From: Ceratobasidium sp. AG-K
Taxonomy: Eukaryota > Basidiomycota > Agaricomycetes > Cantharellales > Ceratobasidiaceae
Direction: 5' to 3'
DNA: 64,000 nt
Assembly (NCBI GenBank): GCA_037039685.1
Contig: JAWNGF010000002.1
Span: 4,526,001 to 4,590,000, forward strand
Shown here: positions 55,001-64,000 of the stretch, one piece after another
Numbering within the stretch: the stretch's first letter is position 1
Layout: the number at the start of each line of letters is the position of its first letter
Translations under genes and position numbers: made by a program
The notes under the pieces: generated by a model
What the model was told of the DNA's origin: nothing
Seen by the model: the letters and a program-made list of their open reading frames with translations, nothing else
The model's database searches: none

Positions 55001-55480
55001 CAAAAGAATGAAATACTTCTATGCCCAGAATCATCAGGCACCAGAAAACATCAAGGTTGGCAATAAAGCATGGCTCAGTTCAGAAAACATCAAAACAGAC
55101 AGACCATCAGGAAAACTAAGTCATAAGCAACTAGGCCCATTTGAAGTAGTCCAGGCCATGGGTTCACATGCCTTTGCACTCAAACTGCCACATACTATGA
55201 AAATACATCCTGTTTTTCATGTCTCCCTCTTAAAGAAGTTCCATGATGACCCCCATAACAGAGCTCCTATTCAACCTCCACCAATTATCATAAAGGAAGG
55301 AGAAGAAGAATGGGAAGTTGAAGAAATCCTAAATGTTTGCCAATGGAACAAAAATGGGAATACTTTGTCAAATGGAAGGACTATGGTATTGAGCATAACT
55401 CCTGGGAACCAATATCCTTTGTCAAGAATGCAGCAGAAGCTGTAGCCAATTTCCACAAGAAGTTCCCCAAGAAACATTGA
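52100..55480 (+). pseudogene. M pol, decayed
   Basis: Protease 52106-52574 with MIDSGATSCFMS and ILGMSWLKRHNPSINW (frameshift near 52370). RT 52620-53402: HREYNMKIDW, MDYRDANSKTKKN, VMPFGLCNAQATFQ, then YIDNILIFSK (53199-53210: the third catalytic Asp is Asn, GAC-AAC). RNase H 53423-53935: DCNGSDYATGAIL, NIFNKELLAI. Integrase 54076-54681 and 54585-55270: zinc motif SRHNSLMAGHPGQ and CNSC; core VVDHHSKMVHYI; a frameshift before SDRGTNFVAKF. Chromodomain about 55300-55440. Inactive by RT mutation and shifts. Confidence 0.93.
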
Positions 55481-55496
55481 CCTTGAGAGGGGGTAA

Positions 55497-55890
55497 TGTT
55501 ATGACCTCATAACATTTATTCCGATTTTATATCTTTTTTCTGAGACACTTACTGTTTTTGGTACAATTGTCTTGTCCAGGTCAAGTGATGTATTTGTCTT
55601 TCCTTTGGCAATCCATAGTCCTTCTGATAAGCCAAGTCATATTGCATTGGATCATGTATTTGATATAGATAAGGATTTCCCATTTTGCCTCTGTTGATAC
55701 AGGGCAGTGCACTCTCATGTATATAAGCTTGGACGGCAAGCCTGTTGAGGACATGCCTTGACTTCCTTTCCATAGGACTTGCCAATCAATACTTATTTAT
55801 CAAAAAACATCGCACTTCCTTTGGCTCTTGCACTTTGCAATTGAGCTTCTTAACTGTATCCTTTAGCTACCTAATTGTCAAGTCAGGACA
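55497..55890 (+). repeat. 3' LTR of M
   Basis: 394 bp, nearly collinear with the 5' LTR; preceded by CTTGAGAGGGGGTAA. Directly followed by the CTCAA duplication and the continuation of L ORF3. Confidence 0.95.
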
Positions 55891-56588
55891 CTCAACAAAT
55901 GTGGCATGCTGGACAGTGCCAATATTATGAAGGGAGCAACATGCTCCATCTGGCAGTAGCAGGGGAGTTCAAATGGGTTGGACACAAGCTGCCCACAAAA
56001 TATCAACTCAGGGAACACCCAAGCGTCCTGATAGCAAGGGGATGCACAGCCTTCACAGCCCCAGGAGGCAATCTTGGCTGGCATCAAGAACAAAACAAGC
56101 GAGGAGTGGGGGGACCACCGCATTGACAATCCCCATGTATGGCAGTTCGAGTGGATTTGGGAGGAGAAGGAGGGAAGGGCACAACTGTGCAACAAGTGGG
56201 AATGGGATGTGGCGTGGGACCAAAACCTGAAGGATTGGATGGAGGACAGGGGTTGATGGGCCAAGGAGATTGAGTACAATCCGCAGTGGTGGGACAACAG
56301 TCTTAATCTGGACCAATGAGCAGAAGGGGAAGGGTCACCAACAGAATGGCTGGTAGAAGAAGAGTGGGTTTGGGTCAAGGAACAACCTGCTTGGGAAGAA
56401 GGGTGCAAGGAGGTGCCCCTGGAATTGAAGGAGGAAGCGGGGGACTCAATGGAGAACCCCATAATCTTGGAGGAGGAGGAGGCAATTTGGTCCCAGGGGA
56501 CAAGAAGGCATTTGAAAAAATGGTGGGCAACTGTAAACTGCAGTAGTCACCATTCAGGTCCCCTAAATGAGCTCCTAAGGGGGGGTAA

Positions 56589-57088
56589 TGTCATGACTCA
56601 GGGCCCCTCCAATGGACTCAGCCCCCTGTTTGCTTGCATCATGTCTCCTTTGTTATGTTTTCCTTTGTATGCGCATTCCTTTGTCTCTTGCTTTCTGTGT
56701 TCATGCACAGCCTTAGGCCGCTTTGATTTTCTTTTGTCTTACAACTCCCTTTGTGGCAAGTCATGTTCCTTTATAGGAGATGACTCATAGAGCTCTCTGA
56801 TTGGCTATCTTGTATGACTTGTTTCTTGGCATGAGTATGACTCATGCTTTTCTCTGAATATATATACTGAGGCAACCACAAGGATTGTATCCCCATCTTG
56901 TTTTGCCTTGTTTTTTCCCCAATGATCAGTCCCTCACTGGGTTTCCCTCAGGGTTACCTTTGATCCTGAGGCCTCAGCGCCATTCACAGCCTACAGTTCA
57001 CAGCTCTTTGGGTGCCAAGTCCCACTGAGTCTTGACTTGTGCACAACACAGCTACAGTCAGCAACCATCATAGTGTTGGGTTGCAACA
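56589..57088 (+). repeat. 3' LTR of L
   Basis: 500 bp, TGTCATGACTC to GGGTTGCAACA. Two TGACTCA sites with gattgg between, TATATATA near 56857. Somewhat diverged from the 5' LTR. Confidence 0.9.
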
Positions 57089-57358
57089 CTTCTGCTGAAA
57101 ACATTCTATCCAGTTATCAAATTACCCCAGGCCAGGGACATCATTGGAATCAATGGAAAGAAGTTACATTCTGCTGCACACTACAAGGTTCATCTGACCT
57201 TCAAAACCCTGGGAAGAAGCTTCACACAATGATGCTATGCCATGCCAACCAGAGAATCAGCCCTGATTCTAGGAATGATATGGTTATCAGAAGCCAACCC
57301 TGAAATAAACTGGGAAACAAGGGCAATCACCTAGCAGGAGGAACCCACTATAGCTAAG
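57089..57358 (+). pseudogene. N-family protease fragment
   Basis: Plus-strand relative of 44750-45050: after re-phasing it reads IIGINGKKLHSAAHYK, CYAMPTRESALILGMIWLSEANPE. Cut at 57088 by the L LTR and at about 57358 by an opposite-strand integrase. Confidence 0.75.
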
Positions 57359-59072
57359 TTTGTTCCTCTGTCTGAAATGGTTGATTTGGGTAGTCCATGC
57401 AATTTCCAGATATATGTCATGAATAAGTTTGCAATGTCAATAGCTGGGGTGTCTGAATGGGTTGGGATGTAATTGACCATTTTTGAGTGGCAATCAACTA
57501 CTGTTAAGATTGCATCAAATCCTTCTGACTCTGGGAGAGCTGTAATTAGTTCAAAAGTGAGGTTTTCCCATGGTCTTTCAGGTATTTGTGTAGGTTTAAG
57601 TAATCCAATAGGTATTTGATTGGTAGCCTTGATCTCATGCAGCTTTCACAGTGGGTAACATATGAGTTGACAAATTTCTTCATGGAATGCCAAGTGTAAG
57701 TTCTGGAAACAAGTTCCAGGGTTTTGTATTGTCCAGGATGTCCTGCCATTAATGAGTCATGTCTTGATTCCAGAATAAGCTTTCGGATTTGATTGTCTTT
57801 GGGTACAAATATTTGGTTCTGGAAGTAGAGTAACACTTCTTTGAGATGTCATTGTGCGACTTTTTTGCCTTTCTGAAGTTTCAGGAGGATCCCTCTTAGC
57901 TGTGTGTCCTCATATATTGCTTCTCCAATGAGGTCATTGATTTTGCTGTCAGGAGTTATTGAGGCAACAAAAAGTTCTGGTTTCAGGAGTAATTGTTTCT
58001 CTACCCCCCCTTCAGGCAGAAGATCATATTGTCATGACAAAATGTCCACCTTCTTGTTTTCAGAGCCTGGCTGATAGATTATTTGGAAATTGTAGTCCAC
58101 CAAGAAGTTTGACCACCTTATTTGCCTTCTGTTTGACTCTTTTGACTTTGAAAATGTTTCCAAGTTCTTGTGATCTGTTATGACTTGTACTGGCAGTTTT
58201 GTTCCTTCCAAAAGGTGATGCCATTCCTTGAAGACCCTGATGATTGCTAGCAGTTCTTTATCAAATATGACATAATGCTGCTCCACTGGTGACAGGCTCT
58301 TTGACAGAAATGCTACTGGGTGTAATTGGTTCTCATTATCCTTTTGAGATAAGATAGCACCTGTGGCATAGTCTGAAGCATTGCACTCCAGGAAGAAAGG
58401 TTTTGACTGGTCTGGGTGTGACAACAGTGGCGCTGATGTTAATGCATTCTTAAGGTCTTTAAATGCAGCCTTGTGCTTCTCTGTCTTATCCCATGGTTGT
58501 TCCTTTCAGAAGAGATCATACAGAGGTCTTACAACATTTGGAAAGGCAGGAATGAATTGTTGGTATAAATTGACAAAACCCAAGAATTCTTGGACATTTT
58601 TTACATTGCTTTGCTCAGACCATGCTAGTGCTGCTGTGACTTTGCACTAATCAACTTCTGTGCCTTTATCAGACACAATGAGGCCTAGGTATCCTACTTT
58701 GCACACACTGAATGCACATTTGGGAAGGTTGCAATACAATCCATCCTTTTGGAGCCACCTAAGCACTTCTTCTACTTGTTCTGGGCGCTCCTTTTTGTCT
58801 TTTGAGAAGATCAGGTTGTTGTCAATATAGGTGATGACACATATGTCTTGGAGGTCCCTGAATATGCTGTTCATCATATCTTGGAAGGTTGCTGGTGCAT
58901 TGCAAAGTCCAAAAGGCATAACATTGGATTTGAATAGCCCATATTGGCCTTAAATACTGTTTTCTGTTCATCTCCTTTTCTAATGCATATGAGGTTGAAG
59001 CCTGACTTAAAGCCCAGTTTAGTGAAAATAATTGCTCCTTGAAGTTTCTCAATGAGATCATTAGTTAAAGGT
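57359..59072 (-). pseudogene. M-family pol fragment (RT to integrase)
   Basis: Minus-strand copy closely related to M pol. RT 58647-59061 with MPFGLCNAPATFQDMMNSIFRD and YIDNNLIFSK (Asp to Asn, GAC-AAC at 58818-58823). RNase H 58032-58424 (ECNASDYATGAIL, FDKELLAI). Integrase zinc region 57546-57836 (SRHDSLMAGHPGQ, CESC), and core to TISDRGTN at 57359. The right end is cut at 59072 by the K LTR. No LTR of its own. Confidence 0.9.
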
Positions 59073-59495
59073 TGTCACAACCCTAACCAAACCTTGGAGG
59101 CCGAGACTCCACAGGCAGTGAGAAATGGGGGTTGGGACGACAGCAAAGGTCGAATGGACGGCAACTAAGGCCTAAGTGAGTCACATGATGAGTGATGGGA
59201 AAACAACAAGAGAACAAGTCTTGTGGTAGCAAGACTTGTGTTGCTGGTATATGTACTATCTACTGTGGCTATGTACAATAGAGAGTATGCAACAAAGGGG
59301 AGAAAGCAGGAGTCCAAGAGAAGCGAGGACAGAACAAAGGAGGCGTGACAAGTCCATGGAAAGCAAGGACAGAGTGAAGCTAGCCAGGCGAGCATGTCCC
59401 GCGGTCATGGCTTACATAATAGCGACTAAATGCGCCAAGGTGAGCAGAACGAGACCAAACAGAGCAACAAACGAGGCAAACAAAAGGTCGTGACA
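59073..59495 (-). repeat. 3' LTR of K
   Basis: 423 bp, TGTCACAACCCTA to AAGGTCGTGACA. Related to the solo LTR at 12467-12878. A TATA-like gtatatg near 59250 fires leftward; TGAGTCA at about 59176. Confidence 0.93.
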
Positions 59496-59519
59496 CTACC
59501 CCCCTTTCTAGGTCGGGGC

Positions 59520-60017
59520 CTACTCGGAAAAAGACAAAACAGTCATATCAGAAGGCCCGCGGGCCACAAGCACAAACTCCACCCTGTCATCCAACACAAA
59601 TGGGTCCTCAGCCGTCCCATTTCCCTTCCACAAACCGCAATCCTCCTCGTCCGTCAAGTCGATGATGGGGTTGGCACATTTGTCATCCTGGGTGAGGTCA
59701 ATGACCTCGAATGGGTGGCCAAGACGGGCCTTGCACAAGGCGTCCATGATGCGGACTGCATTGTGGATGTCTTGGGCGTCAAGGGTGATCCAGTTGCGCC
59801 AGCGCACAAGGGGCTTGCCCACGAAGGAGCGGGGGGCACAAGCTGACCAATAGCGGCCAGAGACAATGAAGTAGAAGGCCTGCTGGAGGCCTGAGTGCCA
59901 ATAACGGCCCTTGTCGCAGGTGGATTTGAGCGTCTGCTTGAAGGACGCGGAGCAGGTATAGAGGTCGTCATAGACACGGACCATGAACGAGTTGGTGGAT
60001 TGGCAGGGGGCAGGCAT
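59520..60017 (-). CDS. K ORF3, accessory protein with two SUMO-motif-like sites
   Basis: Intact 165-codon frame just upstream of the polypurine tract, starting MPAPCQSTNS and overlapping the end of the pol frame by about 360 bases in another phase. N-terminal 100 residues are Cys/Trp/aromatic-rich (VYDDLYTCSASFKQ; GRYWHSGLQQAFYF; VRWRNWITLD). Then VIDLTQDD (residues 105-112) and IIDLTDEED (118-126), both of the form hydrophobic-hydrophobic-D-L-T plus acids, typical of SUMO-interaction motifs, with NPI preceding the second as in B. Acidic C-terminus. No known family recognised. The protein binding SUMO is inference from the motif. Confidence 0.7.
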   Translation of the reverse strand: MPAPCQSTNSFMVRVYDDLYTCSASFKQTLKSTCDKGRYWHSGLQQAFYFIVSGRYWSACAPRSFVGKPLVRWRNWITLDAQDIHNAVRIMDALCKARLGHPFEVIDLTQDDKCANPIIDLTDEEDCGLWKGNGTAEDPFVLDDRVEFVLVARGPSDMTVLSFSE

Positions 60018-63000
60018 GGCGTAGAAGTGGGAGTACGAGGGGTGGATGTGTTAAGCGCACAGGAGAGCAAAGTAAAAACCTTTTGGGGGGGACCTTGGAC
60101 TCCTGCCGCTTCTTTAATACGTTTGGAACGCCGAATGGGCCGTTCTTCCTTTTCTTTGGCGGCTGAATCATCCTTTGTCTCCTCATGGCGATGCTTCCTT
60201 GTAACCTTGGGGACTTCCTTGATGGCTTCTGGATGTTCCCTGTGGAACTCGCTAATGAGTTCTGGTGCATTGCCAAGGTTCTCCACCGGTTCCCAGGAAT
60301 CGTGTTCTGACATGTAGCCCTTCCACTTGACGTAGTACTTGAGGATTCCTCTTTCCACCTTGGAGGACAGGATCTGTTCAACTTCATATTCTTCCTCACC
60401 CTCAGGGGTCTCAATGGGTGGTGGTGGTTCAATAACGCGTCCCTCAATCTCATCTTCTTCATACTTGGCAAGGCGGGATACGTTGACTACCGGATGCATG
60501 GTCATGGATGGTGGAAGTTCCAGTTTGTACGCATTCCTTCCAACTGCTTCCAAGATTGTGAAAGGGCCCAGACGCTTGTGAGAAAGTTTGATTGATGGTC
60601 GATTCAAAGAGATGTGATCATGACTGAGCCAAACTTTGTCCCCAATGATGAAGGGATCCTCTAGACGCCGTTGGTCCGCATATTCCTTGTCCCGTTCTTT
60701 ACTCAGGGTCAGGCTTGCTTTGGCTTCTTCCAGGTTGTTGTGGATGCGCTGGGCGTGAGCCAAGGCTTCTGGAACTGAACTGTCTTCTAATGGTGTGCCA
60801 TCAATGGAGGGGTGACGAGCCGAGTTGGCAAAGAAAGGGGTCATGCCAATGCTAGAGTGGAAGGAATTGTTATACGCAAATTCGGCAAAGGGAAGCAAAG
60901 AAGCCCAATCATGCTGTCTAAAGGATACGTAGGTCCGCAGAAAGGCCTCTACCATTTGGTTGATTTGTTCTGTCTGGCCATCCGTCTCAGGGTGATAAGC
61001 GGTAGAGAGTCTGGGTCTAATCTTCAAAGCCTGATAGAGTTCTCTCATGAACCTTGATGCAAAGGTGGGGCCTCAATCTGACACGACTGTTTCTGGGGTA
61101 CCATGCAGCTTCCAACAGTGTTCCATGAACAATTCTGCTAACTTGGGGGATGTGATCTTCTCGGTACAGGGAATGAAGTGTGCCATTTTTGTGAGTGTGT
61201 CAACAATAACCAGAATAGAGTCTAGGCCTCTTGATAGGGGTAGTTTGACAATCATATCAACCAAAATGTGTTGCCAGGGTTTAGAGGGGAGCTCTAGTGG
61301 TTGCAATTCTCCTAGGGGGCGCTGGTTGATTGGTTTGCTTTGTTGGCACAAGTCGCAGGATGACACATATTTGTTGATAAACGCCTTCATTGATGGCCAC
61401 CAGTATTCCCGCTTGATCAATTCCAAAGTCTTTGCTTGCCCCATGTGACCGGCTGCCTTGTTGTCATGATGGAGTTCCAAGATTTGTCGCTTGAGCTCGT
61501 TGTTGCTAGGAACATAGACCCAACCTTTCCTGTATAGCAAGTTATTTTGGATCTTCCAATCCTCAAATTCCTTCTGGACCGTGGCAGGTGCTTTCTCGGG
61601 TTGATTGCTGAGGAACGCCCAAATGGACTGGATGTATTTGTCACTTGGCAGCTGATTTTGAATGGAAGTGTGAATCTCCGCCGTTGATGCTATGCCAGTA
61701 GATGTTTCTTCGGCCAAATTGATGAAGATGTGAGGTGCAAGTAGGGGTTTTTGAGGGACTACCCCCCCTTCTAGATTGTGGTTGCTCTGCCGACTGAGTG
61801 CATCGGCTTTTCCATTGAGTCCGCCAGCCCGATTATTGATCTGGAAATTGAATTCTGACAGGAAGACCGCCCATCTGTTTTGACACTTGGTGAGGACTTT
61901 GGAGGTCATGAAATACTCTAGATTCTTATGATCAGTGATGAGTAGAACCGGAATTTCTGTTCCTTCCAATAGATGACGCCATTCCTTGAAAGCTTTGATA
62001 ATTGCCAGGAGTTCCTTATCAAAAATATCGTAGTTTCACTCCGCTGGTGATAGGCTCTTGGACATGAAAGTGACAGGATGCAGTTTGCTATCCGTTCCAT
62101 ATTGACTAAGGACCGCTCCCGTGGCTTTGTCTGATGTGTCACATTCAATGATGAACCCTTTTTCTTGATCCAGTTGTAACAGGATGGGTGCTTGTAGAAA
62201 TTCCTGGATCATTCTTTCAAAGCTAGCCTGTGTCTCTGCATTCCATTCCCACGGTTTCCCTTTCATAGTGAGGTCATAGAGAGGTCTGGCAATGTGCGTA
62301 TAACCCTTGATGAACCGCCTGTAGAAGTTTGCGAATCCCAGAAAGGTTTGAACATTGGTAACATTCCTTGGAACTGGCCATTTTTTGATTGCCGACACTT
62401 TTTCTTCCTGCATCTCAACTGCTTCTCCCGAAATTACCCAGCCTAAATAGTCCACTTTTGGCACATGGAACGAACATTTCTTGAGGGAGCAATAGAGGCC
62501 CATCCGTTGTAGTCTACACAGTACTTCTTTGACATGAGCGGGGTGTTCTTCTGGGTTTTTGGAGAAGATCAAGATGTCGTCAATGTAAATTTCCACATAG
62601 ACTCCTTTGATGTCCCTGAATTCTGCGTCCATCATGTTCTGGAAGGTTGCTGGTGCATTGGTCAGACCGAACGGCATGACCTTGGTTTCATAAAGGCCGT
62701 ATTTTGTTCTAAACGCCGTTTTGTATACGTCTTCTTCAGCGACCCTGACCAGGTTGTAACCAGATTTTAAATCCAATTTGGTGAAGATCTTGGCTCCTTT
62801 AACTTGTTTGATGAGATCATCAGTCCTTGGGAGTGGGTAACGGTTTTTCTTTGTCCACCTGTTTAAGTACCTGTAGTCCATGCACAGTCTTGGTGGTTGG
62901 GGAACGCCGTCAATATCATGGCGACGGACAAACATGACTGGTGACGCCCATTCAGAGGTGGATGGAACAATGAATCCCTTTTCCAAGTTTTTGTCAATCC

Positions 63001-63709
63001 ATGCTTTCAGGATTCGGTCTTCTTCTTTGGTTAACGAATAGACCACCCCAATCTTGGGTTTAGCGCCAGGTTCCAGTTCAATTTTGAGGTCATAGGGTCG
63101 ATGTGGTGGGAGTTTATCAACTTCTTTTGCGACAAAAACGTCCTGAAACTCCAGATACTTGTTGGGAAGTTTTCCCACTACCCCCCCTTCTAAAGTGCTG
63201 CACTCTCCGTAAAGACATTCAGACGCACAGAAGTGTGAATTGAATTCTAGTGTTCCTCCTGTGCAATCGATTTGTGGATTATGCTTTTTCAACCATGGTA
63301 TACCTAAGACTACTGTGTGTTGTCCCAAAGGTGCTACATCGCAAGTGATTTCCTCCACATGATTGTTCATAATAATTTGGAAGGTGGCCTCCCACTCAAT
63401 AAGTCCATTTGCTATTGGCCGTCCATCAATGACCTGCACCCGCCACGCCACTTTCTTCTTTTTTGTAGGGATTTTATGTTTAGCAATATATTCGGAATTA
63501 ATGAAGTTTCCGGAGGCACCGGAGTCAATCATAGCAACTGTGATAAGGTTTTTCAGGCTTTCGATTGTTATTGGCACATGGAGTTGGTCTGCGTATTTGG
63601 TGGAACATAAATATATTTCGTTTACAGACTGATTTCAATTCTCCATGGCAACATGATCTAATTCTGTCTTCAGGGCGCCTGATGCTCCCTTCAGACACTG
63701 CCTTTTCCC
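59654..63709 (-). pseudogene. K pol, one frame with three TGA codons
   Basis: Uninterrupted phase from the frameshift site to 59654. Only three in-frame stops, all TGA: 63635-63637, 62036-62038 (where SPAERNYD is usual) and 61073-61075 (where SDRG is usual). Protease MIDSGASGNFIN (about 63520) and VVLGIPWLKKHNPQIDC. RT: LCMDYRYLNRWTKKN, VMPFGLTNAPATFQ, intact YIDDILIFSK (about 62580). RNase H: ECDTSDKATGAVL. Integrase: HHDNKAAGHMGQ, CDLC (about 61350), IVDTLTKMAHFIPC, then FASRFM and YHPETDGQTEQINQ. Chromodomain EYEVEQILSSKVERGILKYYVKWKGY (about 60330-60400), then a Lys-rich and Ser/Pro tail that overlaps ORF3. Confidence 0.95.
63665..63709 (-). promoter_or_regulatory. Candidate -1 ribosomal frameshift signal of K
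   Basis: Gag codons TTG-GGA-AAA-GGC place GGGAAAA (63703-63709) in the X-XXY-YYZ phase. After a 5-base spacer, TGTCTGAAGGG (63687-63697) can pair with CCCTGAAGACA (63665-63675) around a tandem G-A/A-G mismatch, with an 11-base loop. The gag TGA is at 63691. A -1 shift reads LGKRQCLKGASGALKTE, directly in the pol frame. Confidence 0.75.
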
Positions 63710-64000
63710 AATTCCTCATCAGAAACTTCCTCCAAAGCGGCTATTTTGACGACGCAATTTTTGGCAATATGACCCTTCTTTTGACAGCGGTAACAGGTGA
63801 GTTCCGAACTGCTGGACGCTGCCACCTCCACTCCTGCCATTGTGCAAGTGTTTAAGCGTAGGTAGGGGAATGGAAGTTTGCTTTCAGATCCGTCTTCCCA
63901 TTTGATAGTAGGAATCTTGAACCCTTTCTTGTTCTTGCCAATCTTTGTAATTTGTCCCCTGGTTGCGCCTTTTGGTCCCATGGTGTAAATCTTGTCCCCT
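63691..64000 (-). CDS. K gag, C-terminal part
   Basis: Open to the window edge, ending TGA at 63691. It shows GDKIYTMGPKGATRGQITKI...IKWEDGSE...YLRL (63830-63998), matching the barrel-like segment of M gag, then a CCHC knuckle CYRCQKKGHIAKNC (about 63740-63785) and an acidic tail EEVSDEELGKGSV overlapping the slippery site. Capsid is outside the window. Confidence 0.88.
   Translation of the reverse strand, partial: GDKIYTMGPKGATRGQITKIGKNKKGFKIPTIKWEDGSESKLPFPYLRLNTCTMAGVEVAASSSSELTCYRCQKKGHIAKNCVVKIAALEEVSDEELGKGSV

Larger units (their letters stand above)
49081..55890 (+). mobile_element. Complete Ty3/gypsy element M
   Basis: 6810 bp with perfect duplication CTCAA (49076-49080, 55891-55895). 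LTRs 49081-49475 (395 bp) and 55497-55890 (394 bp), TGTTATGACCT ... GTCAGGACA. Contents: long leader with ORF0, gag, protease, RT, RNase H, integrase, chromodomain, polypurine tract GAGAGGGGGTAA. Inserted in ORF3 of L, so younger than L. Confidence 0.96.
49021..56588 (+). pseudogene. L ORF3, split by insertion of element M
   Basis: Two pieces: 49021-49080 (MACKIAKCLNSGMVLYHVPQ) and 55896-56588. Removing M and one CTCAA copy gives a continuous frame through QMWHAGQCQYYEG, GEFKWVGHKLPTKYQ and LIARGCTAF, closely matching B ORF3 (GEFQWVGKKWPTRMQ, FVCQGCTAF). A frameshift near 56070 leads to a Trp/Glu-rich part (WQFEWIWEEKEG; EWLVEEEWVWVKEQ) with two TGA stops, and a tail NPIILEEEEAIW at 56455-56490 that aligns with the acidic motif of B and K. 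Unknown function. Confidence 0.68.
47263..57088 (+). mobile_element. Ty3/gypsy element L with internal deletion, hosting M
   Basis: Plus-strand element with LTRs 47263-47735 and 56589-57088 (TGTCATGAC ... GGGTTGCAACA). Between them: an integrase-only pol remnant, ORF3, and the whole of element M. Gag, protease, RT and RNase H are deleted. Polypurine tract CTAAGGGGGGTAA precedes the 3' LTR. Flanks AGGTT and CTTCT do not match, so the outer locus is rearranged. Confidence 0.85.
59073..64000 (-). mobile_element. Ty3/gypsy element K, least decayed, right end outside window
   Basis: Minus strand. 3' LTR 59073-59495, polypurine tract (CTAGAAAGGGGGGTAG just before it), ORF3, pol in one frame of about 1350 codons, -1 shift site, 3' end of gag. 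The 5' part of gag and the 5' LTR are off the window. CG dinucleotides are visibly abundant. The left duplication is AAGGT (59068-59072). Inserted into the M-family pol fragment. Confidence 0.95.

Noticed and set aside
47263..57088. L as a clean insertion with a target duplication
   Set aside because: AGGTT and CTTCT differ, and the two sides belong to different older elements (a C-type LTR and an N protease).
59654..60017. The Ser/Thr/Pro-rich end of the K pol frame as a separate functional domain
   Set aside because: It is the out-of-phase reading of ORF3 and has the low-complexity look of an overprinted frame; which of the two is constrained must be tested, but ORF3 has the motifs.
59654..63709. 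UGA recoding (selenocysteine or reassigned codon) in K pol
   Set aside because: All three TGA codons sit at positions that are Arg in relatives or are explainable from CGA; CpG deamination is simpler and is seen across the window.
1..64000. tRNA or rRNA genes, origins, host housekeeping genes
   Set aside because: None recognised by eye on either strand; I cannot exclude a short tRNA without a covariance-model scan.

Overview
This window looks like a retrotransposon graveyard from a filamentous fungus, most likely an agaricomycete basidiomycete. That assignment is inference. It rests on chromodomain Ty3/gypsy polyproteins, Gag proteins of the basidiomycete W-x-G / WW capsid type, strong CpG decay of the kind known from basidiomycetes that methylate CG in transposons, and the absence of any intact host gene. 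A Rhizoctonia/Ceratobasidium-type genome is my best guess. I see no rRNA, tRNA, CRISPR array or bacterial-style operon. Nearly every base can be assigned to an LTR retrotransposon, a solo LTR or one Tc1 transposon. Names (A, B, C ...) are local to this report.

Layout. 1-5193: element A (minus), cut by the window edge. 5194-5921: an integrase fragment related to K. 5922-10429: element G1 (gag and protease). 10430-14508: unassigned sequence holding an L-type LTR that carries two further insertions (S and a K-type solo LTR), then an unidentified decayed coding stretch. 14509-15176: a C-type LTR and remnant. 15177-20226: element H (LTR, ORF3, pol). 20227-24497: element G2 (gag and LTR), fused to H. 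24498-40613: a C-family complex in which gag, pol and three LTRs are shuffled; its middle LTR holds an antisense solo LTR and the complete element B (31074-38233). 40614-43931: element Q (gag, LTR), interrupted by an intact Tc1 transposon (41615-43230). 43932-46867: decayed element N with a solo LTR. 46868-47262: truncated C-type LTR. 47263-57088: element L, with complete element M (49081-55890) nested inside its ORF3. 57089-59072: two pol fragments. 59073-64000: element K, the least decayed element, running off the right edge.

How the parts work. Each Ty3/gypsy element encodes Gag (capsid, usually a CCHC knuckle) and Pol (aspartic protease, reverse transcriptase, RNase H, integrase, chromodomain). 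The most interesting signals are:
(i) In families A, C and M the priming site starts two bases inside the 5' LTR and matches, in reverse complement, the stretch about 30 bases below the LTR TATA box. This is the signature of Tf1-type self-priming.
(ii) K and B have a GGGAAAA heptamer in the correct phase, plus a hairpin, at the gag-pol junction; a -1 shift there leads exactly into the pol frame.
(iii) An extra ORF3 lies between the integrase chromodomain and the 3' LTR in K, B, L and H. In K and B it carries SUMO-interaction-like I-D-L-T plus acidic motifs.
(iv) CpG decay explains most premature stops (CGA to TGA) and repeatedly destroys the RT active site (YIDD to YIDN).
Many nested insertions have readable 5-bp target duplications, so a relative insertion order can be read directly.
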